This document shows positions 26,356-35,783 of a stretch of DNA of 50,693 nt, in pieces. A program made the translations under genes and the position numbers. How positions within the stretch are numbered: the stretch's first letter is position 1; each line of letters opens with the position of its first letter. The notes under the pieces were generated by a model that was not told where the DNA came from, searched no databases, and saw nothing but the letters and a program-made list of their open reading frames with translations. Source of the DNA: CAZMCH01 sp964564735 (GTDB taxonomy: Bacteria > Poribacteria > DTPJ01); assembly GCA_964564735.1 (NCBI GenBank), contig CAZMCH010000022.1, positions 1 to 50,693 of the forward strand. Reading direction: 5' to 3'.

Positions 26356-26622
26356 ATGGTTAAAGCGGATCTCATTTCTAAAGTAGCAGAGATCGGTATT
26401 ACCAAAAAGCAAGCTGGGGAAGTGGTAGATGCCTTCGTTGGGGCTATCAAAGAAGCTCTTGCCAAAGGGGATAAGGTTAGTCTGGTAGGTTTTGGAACAT
26501 TTAGCGTAAAAGAAAGAGCAGCACGTGAAGGCAGAAATCCAAGAACAGGCAAAAAAATTAAAATTCCAAAGAAAAAAGTGCCTTCCTTTAGACCGGGCAA
26601 GGAGCTAAAAGAGGCTGTTTAG
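26356..26622 (+). CDS. hup: HU-family DNA-binding protein
   Basis: An 88-residue nucleoid protein, close to the usual 90. It has the helical dimer core (VKADLISKVAEIGITKKQAG), the VSLVGFGTFSV strand, and the beta-arm with the signature GRNPRTGKKIKIP and a PSFRPGKELKE end. It bends DNA as a dimer. The frame opens at 26332, but ATG 26356 follows AAAGGAGG and starts MVKADL as in family members. It has a strong promoter upstream and a clear terminator downstream, so it is a monocistronic unit. IHF-type function cannot be excluded, but a single homodimeric HU is most likely. Confidence 0.95.
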   Translation: MVKADLISKVAEIGITKKQAGEVVDAFVGAIKEALAKGDKVSLVGFGTFSVKERAAREGRNPRTGKKIKIPKKKVPSFRPGKELKEAV

Positions 26623-26663
26623 ATAATTTGGTCTCCTGATTATCAGTGATAGATAACATTAAT

Positions 26664-26695
26664 AAAAAAGCGGGATATAATAACCCGCTTTTTTT
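26664..26695 (+). terminator. Rho-independent terminator of the HU gene
   Basis: A GCGGG...CCCGC stem (26670-26674 with 26684-26688) flanked by AAAAAA on the left and a run of seven T on the right. This is a classic bidirectional-looking intrinsic terminator 45 bases after the HU stop. It also serves the convergent secreted-protein gene at 26773-27627. Confidence 0.85.
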
Positions 26696-26772
26696 GTTAA
26701 AAGATTTAATGTGCAAAAAAATAATAGACTATAGATTTTTCTAAGAGACCAAACCATTACAAATAAATCATA

Positions 26773-27627
26773 TTATCTTTTAATATTAGCCCATGTAGTC
26801 GTTAATTTATCATTATTATTAACCGCCATCAAAATTTGTGTATCAAGCGTATGATCATCAGGGGGCGGTTCTACTCTCATAGAGAATCCCCATTCGCCAC
26901 CATTCTCACCGACTTCGACAAGGATAGCGTTCCATTCTCCTGCTTTAACGTTAAATTTGCCTGGGTCTTGATCCTTTGACCAGTCTCTGTCAGCCATTCC
27001 TTCTGCCACTTTTTCGCCGTTTACCCATGTTGTTTCTGGATCATCACTTCCAACTTTTATATTAATTTCTCCTGCTTTATTCCATTTTGCAAGGCAGAAG
27101 AGGTATTCATGAGCCTGATTAACTCCTTGTCCGCCCCATTCTACCCAATCAAACTGGTTTCCAGAGGCAAAAAGAGCGCCTTGCTTTGCATCTACCAAAT
27201 CCATAAAGTTTATTGGCGTAAAATACATATCTTCTTTATCGCTATTTGGCTTTATAGATTTCATACCTGCATAGGGATAGCTTCTTACGTTCTTACATGC
27301 ATCAATCTCTGAAACTCCAAAATATTCTTTAAGCAAATCTTTGTTCTGCGAGGCAATGCCTCCTCCCGCGCCCAATTTCAATGGAGGATCAAGCACAAGC
27401 CAACTCATTAAATATAGATCTTTTTCTAACGTGCCAGCCGCCTCTTCGTTCATAAACCCATGTTTGCCAGTATAATAATCTGGATGATTATGCCCTCCTG
27501 CCTTCGCTGTTTGAGTAACAAGTTTTTTGGCTGTCGCAGAATCATCTTTTGCACTAGCAGAATAAACTATCAATAACATGCAAAATATAGCAAACAAAAT
27601 AAAAAACTTAGTAGAGACTCTTCTCAT
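26773..27627 (-). CDS. Secreted protein of unknown function with beta-sandwich C-terminal part
   Basis: A 284-residue protein with a clear signal peptide (RRVSTKFFILFAIFCMLLIVY, cut near SASA). The second half contains WNKAGEINIKVGSDDPETTW and WNAILVEVGENGGEWGFSMR, a pattern seen in PA14/galactose-binding-like sandwiches (a lever and ligand turn with DDPETTWVNG). It ends in LTTTWANIKR, a motif partly shared with the secreted protein at 37856-38488 (MATTWSKVK). I do not recognise an enzyme domain. The 497-base gap upstream of its start should carry its promoter. A carbohydrate-binding role is inference. Confidence 0.75.
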   Translation of the reverse strand: MRRVSTKFFILFAIFCMLLIVYSASAKDDSATAKKLVTQTAKAGGHNHPDYYTGKHGFMNEEAAGTLEKDLYLMSWLVLDPPLKLGAGGGIASQNKDLLKEYFGVSEIDACKNVRSYPYAGMKSIKPNSDKEDMYFTPINFMDLVDAKQGALFASGNQFDWVEWGGQGVNQAHEYLFCLAKWNKAGEINIKVGSDDPETTWVNGEKVAEGMADRDWSKDQDPGKFNVKAGEWNAILVEVGENGGEWGFSMRVEPPPDDHTLDTQILMAVNNNDKLTTTWANIKR

Positions 27628-28124
27628 TTTTCATTCCTCCACAATACACAAATTTAAATTGTGCTAACTGTTATTTGTTAAATACAAATGATAAAAGAAT
27701 ATAGTCTCAAAACAATTCTAATTTTACTCTATATAACCACCCCTTTAGTTTTTATAATGTTAAAAAATGGCAAAAAAATATAAATTAATGATTATATATT
27801 AATCAAAAATGTTCTAAAAGTCAACAAAGTTTTTGGAAATGAGACTTATGCGAAACACTGGCAGGCAATCTGCCAGTAGCACGTCAGGCTTTTTATGAGT
27901 CTCATTTCAAATTGAAAATAGTATTAGATATTTATGCCTCAAAATATTGTATTTGCTTTACTATATAAATGAAGGTTAGTCAGTTCAAAGAGAAATATTG
28001 ACGTTTTATGTAATCATGATTTATAATTCTATGGAATTAATATGAATAGTTATTTGATTTTGCCTTGTAAATTTAACCAAATATTAATGCAGAGATCATC
28101 TTTCATGATTGACAGGAGAGTAAT
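27628..28124. other. Divergent intergenic region between a secreted protein and the GH38 gene
   Basis: About 500 bases with no gene recognised. It must hold two divergent promoters. The only strong structure is the palindromic element at 27836-27908. Confidence 0.5.
27836..27908. repeat. Nested palindromic element (73 bp)
   Basis: Outer perfect 11-bp inverted repeats, GAAATGAGACT (27836-27846) and AGTCTCATTTC (27898-27908), enclose an inner 8-bp hairpin, ACTGGCAG / CTGCCAGT (27857-27864 and 27870-27877, five-base loop). The folded form would be a cruciform of two stacked stems. It is more GC-rich than its surroundings and resembles REP/MITE-type units. There is no second copy in the window. 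Confidence 0.6.
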
Positions 28125-30962
28125 ATGAGTGATTTGAAAAAAATTGGTAATATAATTGATGCCATAAAGAAATCTATTGGAGAAGAAAACAGCTATTTTA
28201 ATAGATTTTCACATGAAATACAGGTTGCACAAAGACTTGTGGATGCCAAACCTGAAAATGCAAATAATTGGGAACCATTAATTGATAAAGCCCTTGAATA
28301 TGTTGAATCAGAAGCAAGAAAAGACTCTTCTGATATGAAGGCTGTTGTAGAAAGTGCAGAAAAGTTACTTGCCCCTATTGGTGAAGCATTAAAAGAATAT
28401 GTAATCTATTGTGTTGGTCATGCACATATTGACATGAATTGGATGTGGAATTGGCCAGAAACAGTTAGCGTTACGAATGACACTTTTTCAACTGTTGATA
28501 GGCTTATGGATGAATTTCCTGAATTCAAATTTTCACAGAGTCAGGCATCAACTTATTTAGCGGCGAAAGAGTATTTGCCCGAAGTCTATGATATGATAAA
28601 AAAGCGAGTTAAGGAGGGCAGATGGGAAATTACTGCTAATACATGGGTTGAATGTGAGGAAAATATTGCTTCTGGAGAGATTCTCTGCAGGCACTTGCTT
28701 TATACAAAGAGATTTATTAAAGAGGAATTTGGCTTTGAGCTTGATGATGTTAAGCTGGACTGGGAACCAGACCTTTTTGGACATCCACATACTTTGCCGG
28801 GAATATTGGCAAAAGCTGGCGTAAAATACTATTATTTCTGTCGAGGAGGCAAAAACCATAGGCTATTCTGGTGGGAAAGCCCCGATAAATCTAGAGTTCT
28901 TGCTTTTGATGATGCAGTTTTATGGTATAATGGCGAAATCACGCCTGATCTGACAAGATTGATATTTGATTTTGAAAAAGCAACCGGGCTAAAAGAATAC
29001 CTTTTTGTCTATGGAGTCGGTGATCATGGCGGAGGACCAACAAGACGTGATCTAATGACCGCTTTAGAAATGAATTCGTGGTCTATATATCCAAAAGTAA
29101 AATTAAGCACGACTGATGAATTCTTTACGTCAATAGAGAAAAAGTTGCCGTCAAATCTGCCTGTTATTAATGATGAGCTAAACTTTGTTTTTCCGGGTTG
29201 CTATACATCACAGAGCAATGTTAAAAAAGCCAATAGATATGGAGAAAATCGCCTTGTTGAGGCAGAAACTTTGGCTGTTATAGGAGATCGCCTACTTGGT
29301 ATGGGTTATCCGTCTGATGATATTTTCATAGGCTGGCGCAATACAATGTTTAATCAGTTCCATGATATATTGCCAGGCTCAGGCGTTCATGCGACCTATG
29401 AATATGCACAAGGGCTATTTCAAGAAACGCTTGCAAGAACAGCAATGATAAAGACCAGAACTCTCAGAAAACTCGCCTCAATGGTTGATACTACTGGCAT
29501 CGATAATGCCCCTTCTTGTAATGCCCCCGGTGGAAAAGTCGGAGTTGGTATTGGTGCAGGTGCAGGATTTGAAAGCAATATGGCAAAAATTTCTGCTCTT
29601 GGTGGTGGTGCTATTTCTGCTGAGCCATTCCTAATTTATAATCCCAACCCTTGGGTTAGAGATGACATTGCTGTCGTTAGAATATGGGACAAAAAAGTTG
29701 ATGATAACAAAGTTAAAGTCATTTCGCCTAACGGAGATGAGATAATAGGTCAGGTAATTGAACGTGGTGGTTATTGGGGGCATAGCTTTGTTACGGTTGT
29801 TTTCTCTGTTAGCCAATTACCTGCTATTGGATATAAATTATATACCGTTGCTAATTCTGATTCTGATATGGCAAACGAAGCAGGTGTAAAAGTAAGTGAT
29901 CCCAACATACTTGTTAATGACTTCTTCCGAGTTGAAGTTGATCCAAAAACAGGTGGTATATTATCTCTATATGATAAGCGTAATGGATGTGAATTAGTTC
30001 CCGAAGGCAAACAACTTGGTGTGCTGGAATGGCTTTTGGAAGAGCCACATGGCATGACCGCTTGGGAAATAGGCAAAATCAAGGAACAGAAATATATCAA
30101 TGAGGCAGAAAAAGTTGAAACAATTCACAAAGGTCCTCATATCGGAACAATAAGAGTCCATTATAAACTCAATGAATCACGCTTAACGCTTGATATTTCC
30201 TTAAAAGCGGATTTGCCAAGAATTGATTTCACTCTAAATACATATTGGGTTGAGCGTGGAACTCCCGAAACTGGTGTTCCTATGTTAAAAGCAGTATTTC
30301 CTATCTCAGTCAAATCTAACAAAGCGAAGTTTGAAATACCATGCGGATTCATGGAACGCCCAACAAATGGTGAGGAAGTTCCTGCACTAAAATGGGCTGA
30401 TCTGACTGGTGAAAGACTCGACGGAAAAGGCTTAGCAGGTGCAACTCTTGTTAATGAGAGCAAATACGGTCATAATATAAGCGAAAGCGAAATTAAATTA
30501 ACGCTTTTAAGAAGTAGCTATGATCCCGATCCATTGCCAGAAGTCTCTCAGCATGAGATAAAATTTGCCCTTATACCACATGACGGGAAATGGGAACCGT
30601 CTGATTCCGCAAGAGCTGGATATGAGTTTAATCATACAATTGAGGTCGTTGCCACAGATGTCCATAATGGCGATTTGCCAAAAGAAAATTCATTCATTGC
30701 TGTTGAACCTAATAATATAATGCTTTCTGGACTTAAGAAGGCAGAAGATACTGACGAGATCATAATCAGGCTATATGAGACTGATGGCAAAGCAACTAAC
30801 GCGGTAGTCACAATTGATCCATCACTTATAAAACCTAACATGGTTGCTTTAGAAACCGATACCCTTGAGCGACCATTAAAGAATAATTCCGCTTTGTTAT
30901 CAAACGGAGTTTTAAAGGTCTCTGTTCCTGCATTTAGTATTGTTACTGTCAAGATTAGCTAA
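28125..30962 (+). CDS. Glycoside hydrolase family 38 alpha-mannosidase
   Basis: A 945-residue enzyme. The catalytic (beta/alpha)7 domain starts near 95: the zinc ligands His101 and Asp103 (GHAHIDMNWMWNW), nucleophile Asp216 in LDWEPDLFGHPHTLPGIL (also a ligand), and His413 in FNQFHDILPGSG are all present. The central three-helix bundle and the long C-terminal beta domains (about 500-945) are of normal length for GH38. It removes alpha-mannose residues, retaining the anomeric form. No signal peptide is present, so it probably acts in the cytoplasm on imported oligosaccharides. GGAG upstream supports ATG 28125. A short gap separates it from a TIM-barrel isomerase, likely one operon. Confidence 0.93.
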   Translation: MSDLKKIGNIIDAIKKSIGEENSYFNRFSHEIQVAQRLVDAKPENANNWEPLIDKALEYVESEARKDSSDMKAVVESAEKLLAPIGEALKEYVIYCVGHAHIDMNWMWNWPETVSVTNDTFSTVDRLMDEFPEFKFSQSQASTYLAAKEYLPEVYDMIKKRVKEGRWEITANTWVECEENIASGEILCRHLLYTKRFIKEEFGFELDDVKLDWEPDLFGHPHTLPGILAKAGVKYYYFCRGGKNHRLFWWESPDKSRVLAFDDAVLWYNGEITPDLTRLIFDFEKATGLKEYLFVYGVGDHGGGPTRRDLMTALEMNSWSIYPKVKLSTTDEFFTSIEKKLPSNLPVINDELNFVFPGCYTSQSNVKKANRYGENRLVEAETLAVIGDRLLGMGYPSDDIFIGWRNTMFNQFHDILPGSGVHATYEYAQGLFQETLARTAMIKTRTLRKLASMVDTTGIDNAPSCNAPGGKVGVGIGAGAGFESNMAKISALGGGAISAEPFLIYNPNPWVRDDIAVVRIWDKKVDDNKVKVISPNGDEIIGQVIERGGYWGHSFVTVVFSVSQLPAIGYKLYTVANSDSDMANEAGVKVSDPNILVNDFFRVEVDPKTGGILSLYDKRNGCELVPEGKQLGVLEWLLEEPHGMTAWEIGKIKEQKYINEAEKVETIHKGPHIGTIRVHYKLNESRLTLDISLKADLPRIDFTLNTYWVERGTPETGVPMLKAVFPISVKSNKAKFEIPCGFMERPTNGEEVPALKWADLTGERLDGKGLAGATLVNESKYGHNISESEIKLTLLRSSYDPDPLPEVSQHEIKFALIPHDGKWEPSDSARAGYEFNHTIEVVATDVHNGDLPKENSFIAVEPNNIMLSGLKKAEDTDEIIIRLYETDGKATNAVVTIDPSLIKPNMVALETDTLERPLKNNSALLSNGVLKVSVPAFSIVTVKIS

Positions 30963-31026
30963 TATATTGGTTTGTAGTGGCAGACATAGTTGTTTGTCAC
31001 TACACATATTATTATTGGAATCTATT

Positions 31027-31809
31027 ATGCTCTCACTCACAACAGATTACCTACAAGACACTGGCGACCCATCTCCATATCTCAAAAATATCGCAAATGC
31101 TGGATTTACTCATATACATTGGTGTCATCAATGGAATACCGACTTTCTCTATTCAAAATGGGAAATAGAGCAGATACAGAGATGGTTTAATGAATATGGT
31201 CTGCAATTGCTTGATACTCATGGTTCGGCAGGCAAAGAAAAGAGATGGGCTTCTGAGCAAGAATATCAAAGGCTTGCAGGAGTTGAGCTTGTCAAAAATA
31301 GAATAGATATGACATCGAGATTGGCTGGCGGAGTTGTAATCATGCACGTTCCAAGCGATCCTGATTCTGTTCCAATAAGAAGATCGCTTGATGATATACA
31401 GTCCTATTCAAAGGAAAGAGGAATCCGTATCGCCATTGAAAATGGTTATTTTCCAACTCTCCGTAAATTGCTTTCTGAATATGATCCGTCATTTTTAGGG
31501 CTTTGTTATGATTCAGGTCATGGAAACGAAGATGGTGATGGGCTTGATAATCTTAAGTCATTGAAAGATAGATTAATTTCTGTTCATATAAACGACAGTA
31601 GTGGTAAAGATGATCCACATATATTGCCTTTTATGGGGACAATTGATTGGGATAGTCTAGCGCGCATTATGGCTGAATCATCCTATACAAAATGTGTTAG
31701 TATGGAAGTTTTAATGAAGCGATCAGGATTTGAGGATGAAATTCTATTTTTAAATCATGCTTATGATGCGGGAACGAGGCTTGCTGATATGATTGCAAAA
31801 TATAGATAA
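31027..31809 (+). CDS. Sugar phosphate isomerase/epimerase (xylose isomerase-like TIM barrel)
   Basis: A 260-residue TIM-barrel protein. Barrel strands with metal-ligand residues are visible: FTHIHWCHQW near 24, QLLDTHGS near 60, RIAIENGYF (Glu ligand) near 137, LCYDSGHGNEDG (Asp and His) near 160, SVHINDSSGKDD near 187 and a VSMEVLMK end near 223. This is the AP-endonuclease-2-like branch used for keto-sugar epimerisation. The frame reads open from 30940, but ATG 31027 starts at the barrel (MLSLTTDYL). Its ribosome site is weak. It follows the mannosidase by 64 bases and may epimerise a released sugar. Confidence 0.82.
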   Translation: MLSLTTDYLQDTGDPSPYLKNIANAGFTHIHWCHQWNTDFLYSKWEIEQIQRWFNEYGLQLLDTHGSAGKEKRWASEQEYQRLAGVELVKNRIDMTSRLAGGVVIMHVPSDPDSVPIRRSLDDIQSYSKERGIRIAIENGYFPTLRKLLSEYDPSFLGLCYDSGHGNEDGDGLDNLKSLKDRLISVHINDSSGKDDPHILPFMGTIDWDSLARIMAESSYTKCVSMEVLMKRSGFEDEILFLNHAYDAGTRLADMIAKYR

Positions 31810-31834
31810 AATACATCAGGAGGATATTGTTTTA

Positions 31835-32938
31835 ATGTTCAATATATTCAGAAGGAAAAAAGAGGAAAAAAAGGAAATCAAAGAAACTGATATAATAGAA
31901 ACGGAACTAACAGAAGAGGAATTATCCGAAGAAGAATTAATTTTTGATGAAGATGAAATTGTGGAAGAAATAGAGCCAGATATACAGGAATCTCAGGAAC
32001 CTGAAATTATAAAGCAAGAGACGCCCAAATTAAGCAAATGGAAATTAGGCTTATCTAAAACTAGAAAGAGTTTTTTTGGCAGAATCGGTGAGTTGATAGG
32101 ACGTAGAAATAAGATTGATCCAGAGTTGCTTGACGAGATGGAAGAGATAATGATTCAGTCAGACATCGGCGTTGAAACAACTATGAAGATTATAGGCAAT
32201 GTGCGTGAAAGAGTTAAGCAGGAAAAACTAGAAGGAACACCAGCATCATTAACACAGTTGTTAAAAGATGAACTTCTAGCAATACTTGGCAAAGAAAAAC
32301 AAGTCATAGATACAAATTCACAAAAGCCTTTTGTTATAATGGTTCTCGGTGTCAATGGAACAGGCAAGACAACAACTATTGCAAAGCTTGCAGCAAAGTT
32401 TAGAAATGAAAATAAGAAAGTCTTGCTTGCTGCTGCAGATACTTTCAGAGCGGCAGCAGTTGATCAGCTTGAAATATGGAGTCAAAGGGTTGGGGGGTTG
32501 GATTTTATCAAACATCAGGAAGGCTCTGATCCAGCAGCGGTCACTTATGATGCTATTCAGGCGGCGATTGCTAGAGGTTCTGATGTTGTTATAATCGACA
32601 CAGCAGGTAGGCTTCATACAAAGAAAAATTTGATGGAAGAGTTAAAAAAGATCAGACGTGTCTCTGATCGTGCATTGCCCGGCTCACCTCACGAAATTTT
32701 GCTTGTTCTTGATGCGACAACTGGTCAAAATGCAATATCACAGGCAAAATTATTCAAAGAAGCTGTCGATGTAACTGCTATCGCACTAACAAAACTTGAT
32801 GGAACTGCAAAAGGCGGAATTGTAATCGCTATAAAAAATGAGTTCGATATTCCCGTTAAGCTTGTTGGTGTCGGTGAAAAGCTTGATGATCTTGAGGATT
32901 TTTCCCCTCAGGAATTCGTTGATGCGCTCTTTGAGTAA
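31835..32938 (+). CDS. ftsY: Signal recognition particle receptor FtsY
   Basis: A 367-residue SRP GTPase. The N-terminal 70 residues are highly acidic and charged (A domain), followed by the N domain (RKSFFGRIGELIGRRNKIDP). The G domain has G1 GVNGTGKTTT, then DTFRAAAVDQLE, G3 DTAGRLHT, G4 TKLDGTAKGG and a GVGEKLDDLEDF end typical of FtsY rather than Ffh (no M domain). It receives SRP-ribosome complexes at the inner membrane. The frame opens at 31793, but ATG 31835 has AGGAGG upstream. It is an essential housekeeping gene placed directly after a catabolic isomerase, 25 bases apart. Confidence 0.95.
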   Translation: MFNIFRRKKEEKKEIKETDIIETELTEEELSEEELIFDEDEIVEEIEPDIQESQEPEIIKQETPKLSKWKLGLSKTRKSFFGRIGELIGRRNKIDPELLDEMEEIMIQSDIGVETTMKIIGNVRERVKQEKLEGTPASLTQLLKDELLAILGKEKQVIDTNSQKPFVIMVLGVNGTGKTTTIAKLAAKFRNENKKVLLAAADTFRAAAVDQLEIWSQRVGGLDFIKHQEGSDPAAVTYDAIQAAIARGSDVVIIDTAGRLHTKKNLMEELKKIRRVSDRALPGSPHEILLVLDATTGQNAISQAKLFKEAVDVTAIALTKLDGTAKGGIVIAIKNEFDIPVKLVGVGEKLDDLEDFSPQEFVDALFE

Positions 32939-32975
32939 CTACCAAAAAACAATTAAATGATTTAAAAGAGTAAAT

Positions 32976-33263
32976 ATGAAAGATATTTTTAATATGTTAG
33001 CTTGTTTAGTTCTAATTGTATCTGGAATTTTATCTTTTGTATTATTCTGGATTTTGGGATCAAAAGGAAAAATAATAGCCAATAAACCCAAAACAATTGA
33101 TTTGTTGGGTGCAATTATCATTCCGCCATTATTATACTTTTTTAATAGATTGATAAACATGAATATTAATATTATCATATTAATCAATATTGGTGTTGGT
33201 ATTGCTTGGGGACATACAATTTATAATCTGGTATTTTGGCAGATAAGACTTAGGCGTAAATGA
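32976..33263 (+). CDS. Small membrane protein, unknown function
   Basis: A 95-residue hydrophobic protein with three predicted membrane segments: about 8-29 (LACLVLIVSGILSFVLFWIL), 42-58 (LLGAIIIPPLLYFF) and 64-85. It has a basic tail (RLRRK). No family is recognised. A weak AAGAG-like site precedes the ATG. The opposite strand is also open over much of this stretch, so a coding call rests on hydrophobic patterning and position after ftsY. Confidence 0.5.
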   Translation: MKDIFNMLACLVLIVSGILSFVLFWILGSKGKIIANKPKTIDLLGAIIIPPLLYFFNRLINMNINIIILINIGVGIAWGHTIYNLVFWQIRLRRK

Positions 33264-33295
33264 ATATAAATCATTAAGATTATGGAGATATGCAA

Positions 33296-35473
33296 ATGTA
33301 TGAAGGAAATGTGATTGTTGATGACATGGCTTCCATGCGTCGCATAAATGAGGCTTTATTTGCTATTCGTGAAAAAGATATTAGAAGTGCCACGATTGAG
33401 CGTCTTCGTATCACTTGGGAAGCGGACGAGTTTGTAAAAGATTTGCCTCAACAACTTCAACTCGGTGAAGGGCTTTATTATCTTCTTGATCATATATCTG
33501 TTCCTGTATCTCCTGATGATGTAATACTTGGTCGCATTAATGAGGAAATACCAGATGAAGAAGGCGAGGCTTTACTGAGGAAAACAGCAGAAAAATGGGG
33601 CAGAGGTATCCCTTATTGGATGCACGATGGCGGACATGAATGTCTTGATTGGCATAGATTGCTCAAATTTGGATTAACAGGACTAGAAGATTTTGCGCAA
33701 TCTGAACTTGATCGACGAATTTCAGAAGGCGAAACAGGGAATCATCTTGATTTTATTAGGGGTGCAATAAAAGTTTATCAAGCTTTCAGGAACTATTCAC
33801 GTCGTTATGCTGATTCTGCTTATGAGATCGGATTATACGAACAAGCAAATAACTGCCTTGCTATTGCAGAGAGAAAACCTGAGACATTTGCAGAAGCGAT
33901 ACAATTGATATGGCTTATTGGTGTTGTTTATTGCGCTATGGGTTCTGTAAATGCAACGCTTACATTTGGTCGCATGGATGAATTGCTTATTGATTTTTAT
34001 CGTAGAGACTTATCTGAGGGTCGTTTGAATCGTGATGATGCTGGCAATATGATTGAGGATTTTTATTGCAAAAATAATCTTTTATTGGGTCGTGGAGAGC
34101 ATCAAATGAGCGGAGGTTCTGGCAATGATACTGGGTGGCTTAGAAACCTTTGCTATGATGCCCCGCAGTATGTAGTTGTTGGTGGATATAGAGCGGATGG
34201 TTCACCGTCTAATGACGAATTGACAGAACTTTTCCTTGAACGAATCATCCCCGGCTTTGAGAATCCCGTTATAGTCATTAGATACACTCCTGATATGCCC
34301 GATCATATATGGCGGATTGCCTGTGATAAAATGCGCTATAATTCCAGCATATTAGTCTATAATGACGAGGACATTATACCAGCAATGATACATTGTGGTA
34401 TAGAAAAAGAAGATGCCTTTACATATACGATGCACGGTTGTAATTGGCCTGATATACCTGGGAAAGAGCGACCTGTTGGAGGATGTCATTTATCCTTACC
34501 ACATCATTTTTATAAAGCCTTTATGGAAGGTGATGAACCAAAAAGTATTGACGAATTATATGAACGTTTTGCTTTGTCTATAAGAGAGAATATTGATGGG
34601 AGTTTCATGGATATTCGTCATCGCCGTCAGGATTGGGATAAACATGCCCCTGGAGGACTAAAAATAGACGATTGTTTCCATGATGGACCCGTGGCAAATG
34701 CGCGAAGTTGGGGTTTGGGGGGAACTAAATACAGCACGTTGCTTAGTTCTATAAGGTTTATTGGAACTACCGCTGATTGTTTTTCTGCTGTCGATGATCT
34801 GGTTTTCAGGTCTAAAAAAACCTCTATTAATGAATTGCGTAGAACTTTGGAGAATGATTTTGCTGAAAATGAGTCTTTGCGTCAACTTTGCCTTAATGCC
34901 CCCAAGTATGGTCAGGATAATGATCTTGCCGATGGTCATGCGATTCGTATTCTGGAAGCAGTAACAAGGGAATTTGATCGTGCAAGTGAGTTAGGAACGG
35001 ATGATGTAGTAATTGCAATGAGATGCCTAACAACAGACATGGGACATAGAGGCGAGGGTGCAAGTCTTGGCGCAACTCCCGATGGTCGCCATGCAAGACA
35101 ACCTTTTAGTGATAATACATCACCATATCCCGGCTCATGCACAAAAGGCATAACTGCAATGTTTCGTTCAATAGCAAAATTGCCATTAAACCGCTTTAAC
35201 TCAGGTGCGCTCAATGTCCGTATCCAAAGAAAATTTGTATTTGATGATAATGGTTTAGAAAGATTAATGGTTTTGTTGAGGACATTCTTTAATATGGGTG
35301 GTATGCAAGTTCAGCTTTCCGTTGCAGATACAAACGAACTTCGTTCCGCACAAATCAATCCTGAAGCCCATCGTGATTTAATGGTCAGGATTACGGGCTA
35401 CAGCGCAGTATTTATTGATATGTGCAAGAGCGCGCAGGATGAGATTATTCGCAGGGAAGAGATGGAAGGATAA
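33296..35473 (+). CDS. Glycyl radical enzyme (pyruvate formate-lyase-like family)
   Basis: A 725-residue protein of the PFL/GRE family. The C-terminal glycyl radical loop is VRITGYSAVF, with Gly701 as the predicted radical site. The thiyl cysteine is Cys382 in TMHGCNWPD, where the classic GCxE has Trp in place of the Glu. An N-terminal PFL domain covers about 20-560. The reaction is unknown; the active-site change argues against choline lyase, glycerol dehydratase or PFL. No radical-SAM activase is in the window. ATG 33290 is only two bases from GGAG, so I prefer ATG 33296 (8-base spacing). The last 70 coding bases and a few beyond are duplicated at 36189-36264. Confidence 0.85.
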   Translation: MYEGNVIVDDMASMRRINEALFAIREKDIRSATIERLRITWEADEFVKDLPQQLQLGEGLYYLLDHISVPVSPDDVILGRINEEIPDEEGEALLRKTAEKWGRGIPYWMHDGGHECLDWHRLLKFGLTGLEDFAQSELDRRISEGETGNHLDFIRGAIKVYQAFRNYSRRYADSAYEIGLYEQANNCLAIAERKPETFAEAIQLIWLIGVVYCAMGSVNATLTFGRMDELLIDFYRRDLSEGRLNRDDAGNMIEDFYCKNNLLLGRGEHQMSGGSGNDTGWLRNLCYDAPQYVVVGGYRADGSPSNDELTELFLERIIPGFENPVIVIRYTPDMPDHIWRIACDKMRYNSSILVYNDEDIIPAMIHCGIEKEDAFTYTMHGCNWPDIPGKERPVGGCHLSLPHHFYKAFMEGDEPKSIDELYERFALSIRENIDGSFMDIRHRRQDWDKHAPGGLKIDDCFHDGPVANARSWGLGGTKYSTLLSSIRFIGTTADCFSAVDDLVFRSKKTSINELRRTLENDFAENESLRQLCLNAPKYGQDNDLADGHAIRILEAVTREFDRASELGTDDVVIAMRCLTTDMGHRGEGASLGATPDGRHARQPFSDNTSPYPGSCTKGITAMFRSIAKLPLNRFNSGALNVRIQRKFVFDDNGLERLMVLLRTFFNMGGMQVQLSVADTNELRSAQINPEAHRDLMVRITGYSAVFIDMCKSAQDEIIRREEMEG

Positions 35474-35479
35474 GTTAGG
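35395..35479. repeat. Direct repeat copy 1: 3' end of the glycyl radical enzyme gene
   Basis: Bases 35404-35479 (76 bases, covering the last 23 codons, the stop and a few bases more) are identical to 36189-36264. The match extends left through GGGCTACA with a one-base gap (copy 1 has an extra G) and then becomes diverged but still alignable. The inserted stretch between the copies carries the nuclease-like and DUF2283 genes. Confidence 0.9.
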
Positions 35480-35487
35480 ATAAGGAT

Positions 35488-35775
35488 TTGTGGAAATATT
35501 ATATTGATAAAAACAGAAATGAAATCTATATGACAGATGAGCGCTGGGAGCATATAATTGAGCGTCATCCAGAAATGGATGACTATAAAAACTATATTGA
35601 AGAAACCATTAAGAATGGGAAAAGAAAACAGGATGACCTAGACCCAAATAAATATAAATATAGCGCATTTTATGACGATTTACCAAATGGAAATATGCAA
35701 ATCATTGTTTGGGTAAAAATGGAATACAATAACAACAAGCAAAATAATTTTGTCCTTACTGCTTATATGAGATGA
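35488..35775 (+). CDS. Small nuclease-like (PBECR/barnase-type) protein, putative toxin
   Basis: A 95-residue protein with the pattern seen in phage-linked barnase/EndoU/RelE-like (PBECR) small proteins: MTDERWEHIIERHPEM at 15-30 (histidines His22 and His26, arginine Arg25), then a DDL...PN linker and the strands MQIIVWVKMEY and NNFVLTAYMR. I infer an RNase-like role from this pattern; catalysis is not shown. The visible start is TTG 35488 with a poorly placed AAGGA; Met15 at 35530 is an alternative. The stop overlaps the region of the DUF2283 start, so the two form a coupled pair. The pair is bracketed by direct repeats. Confidence 0.6.
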   Translation: MWKYYIDKNRNEIYMTDERWEHIIERHPEMDDYKNYIEETIKNGKRKQDDLDPNKYKYSAFYDDLPNGNMQIIVWVKMEYNNNKQNNFVLTAYMR

Positions 35776-35783
35776 GGATGGTT

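Noticed and set aside
33296..35473. Calling the glycyl radical enzyme a pyruvate formate-lyase or choline lyase
   Set aside because: The active-site block around the thiyl cysteine (GCNW) does not match either class.
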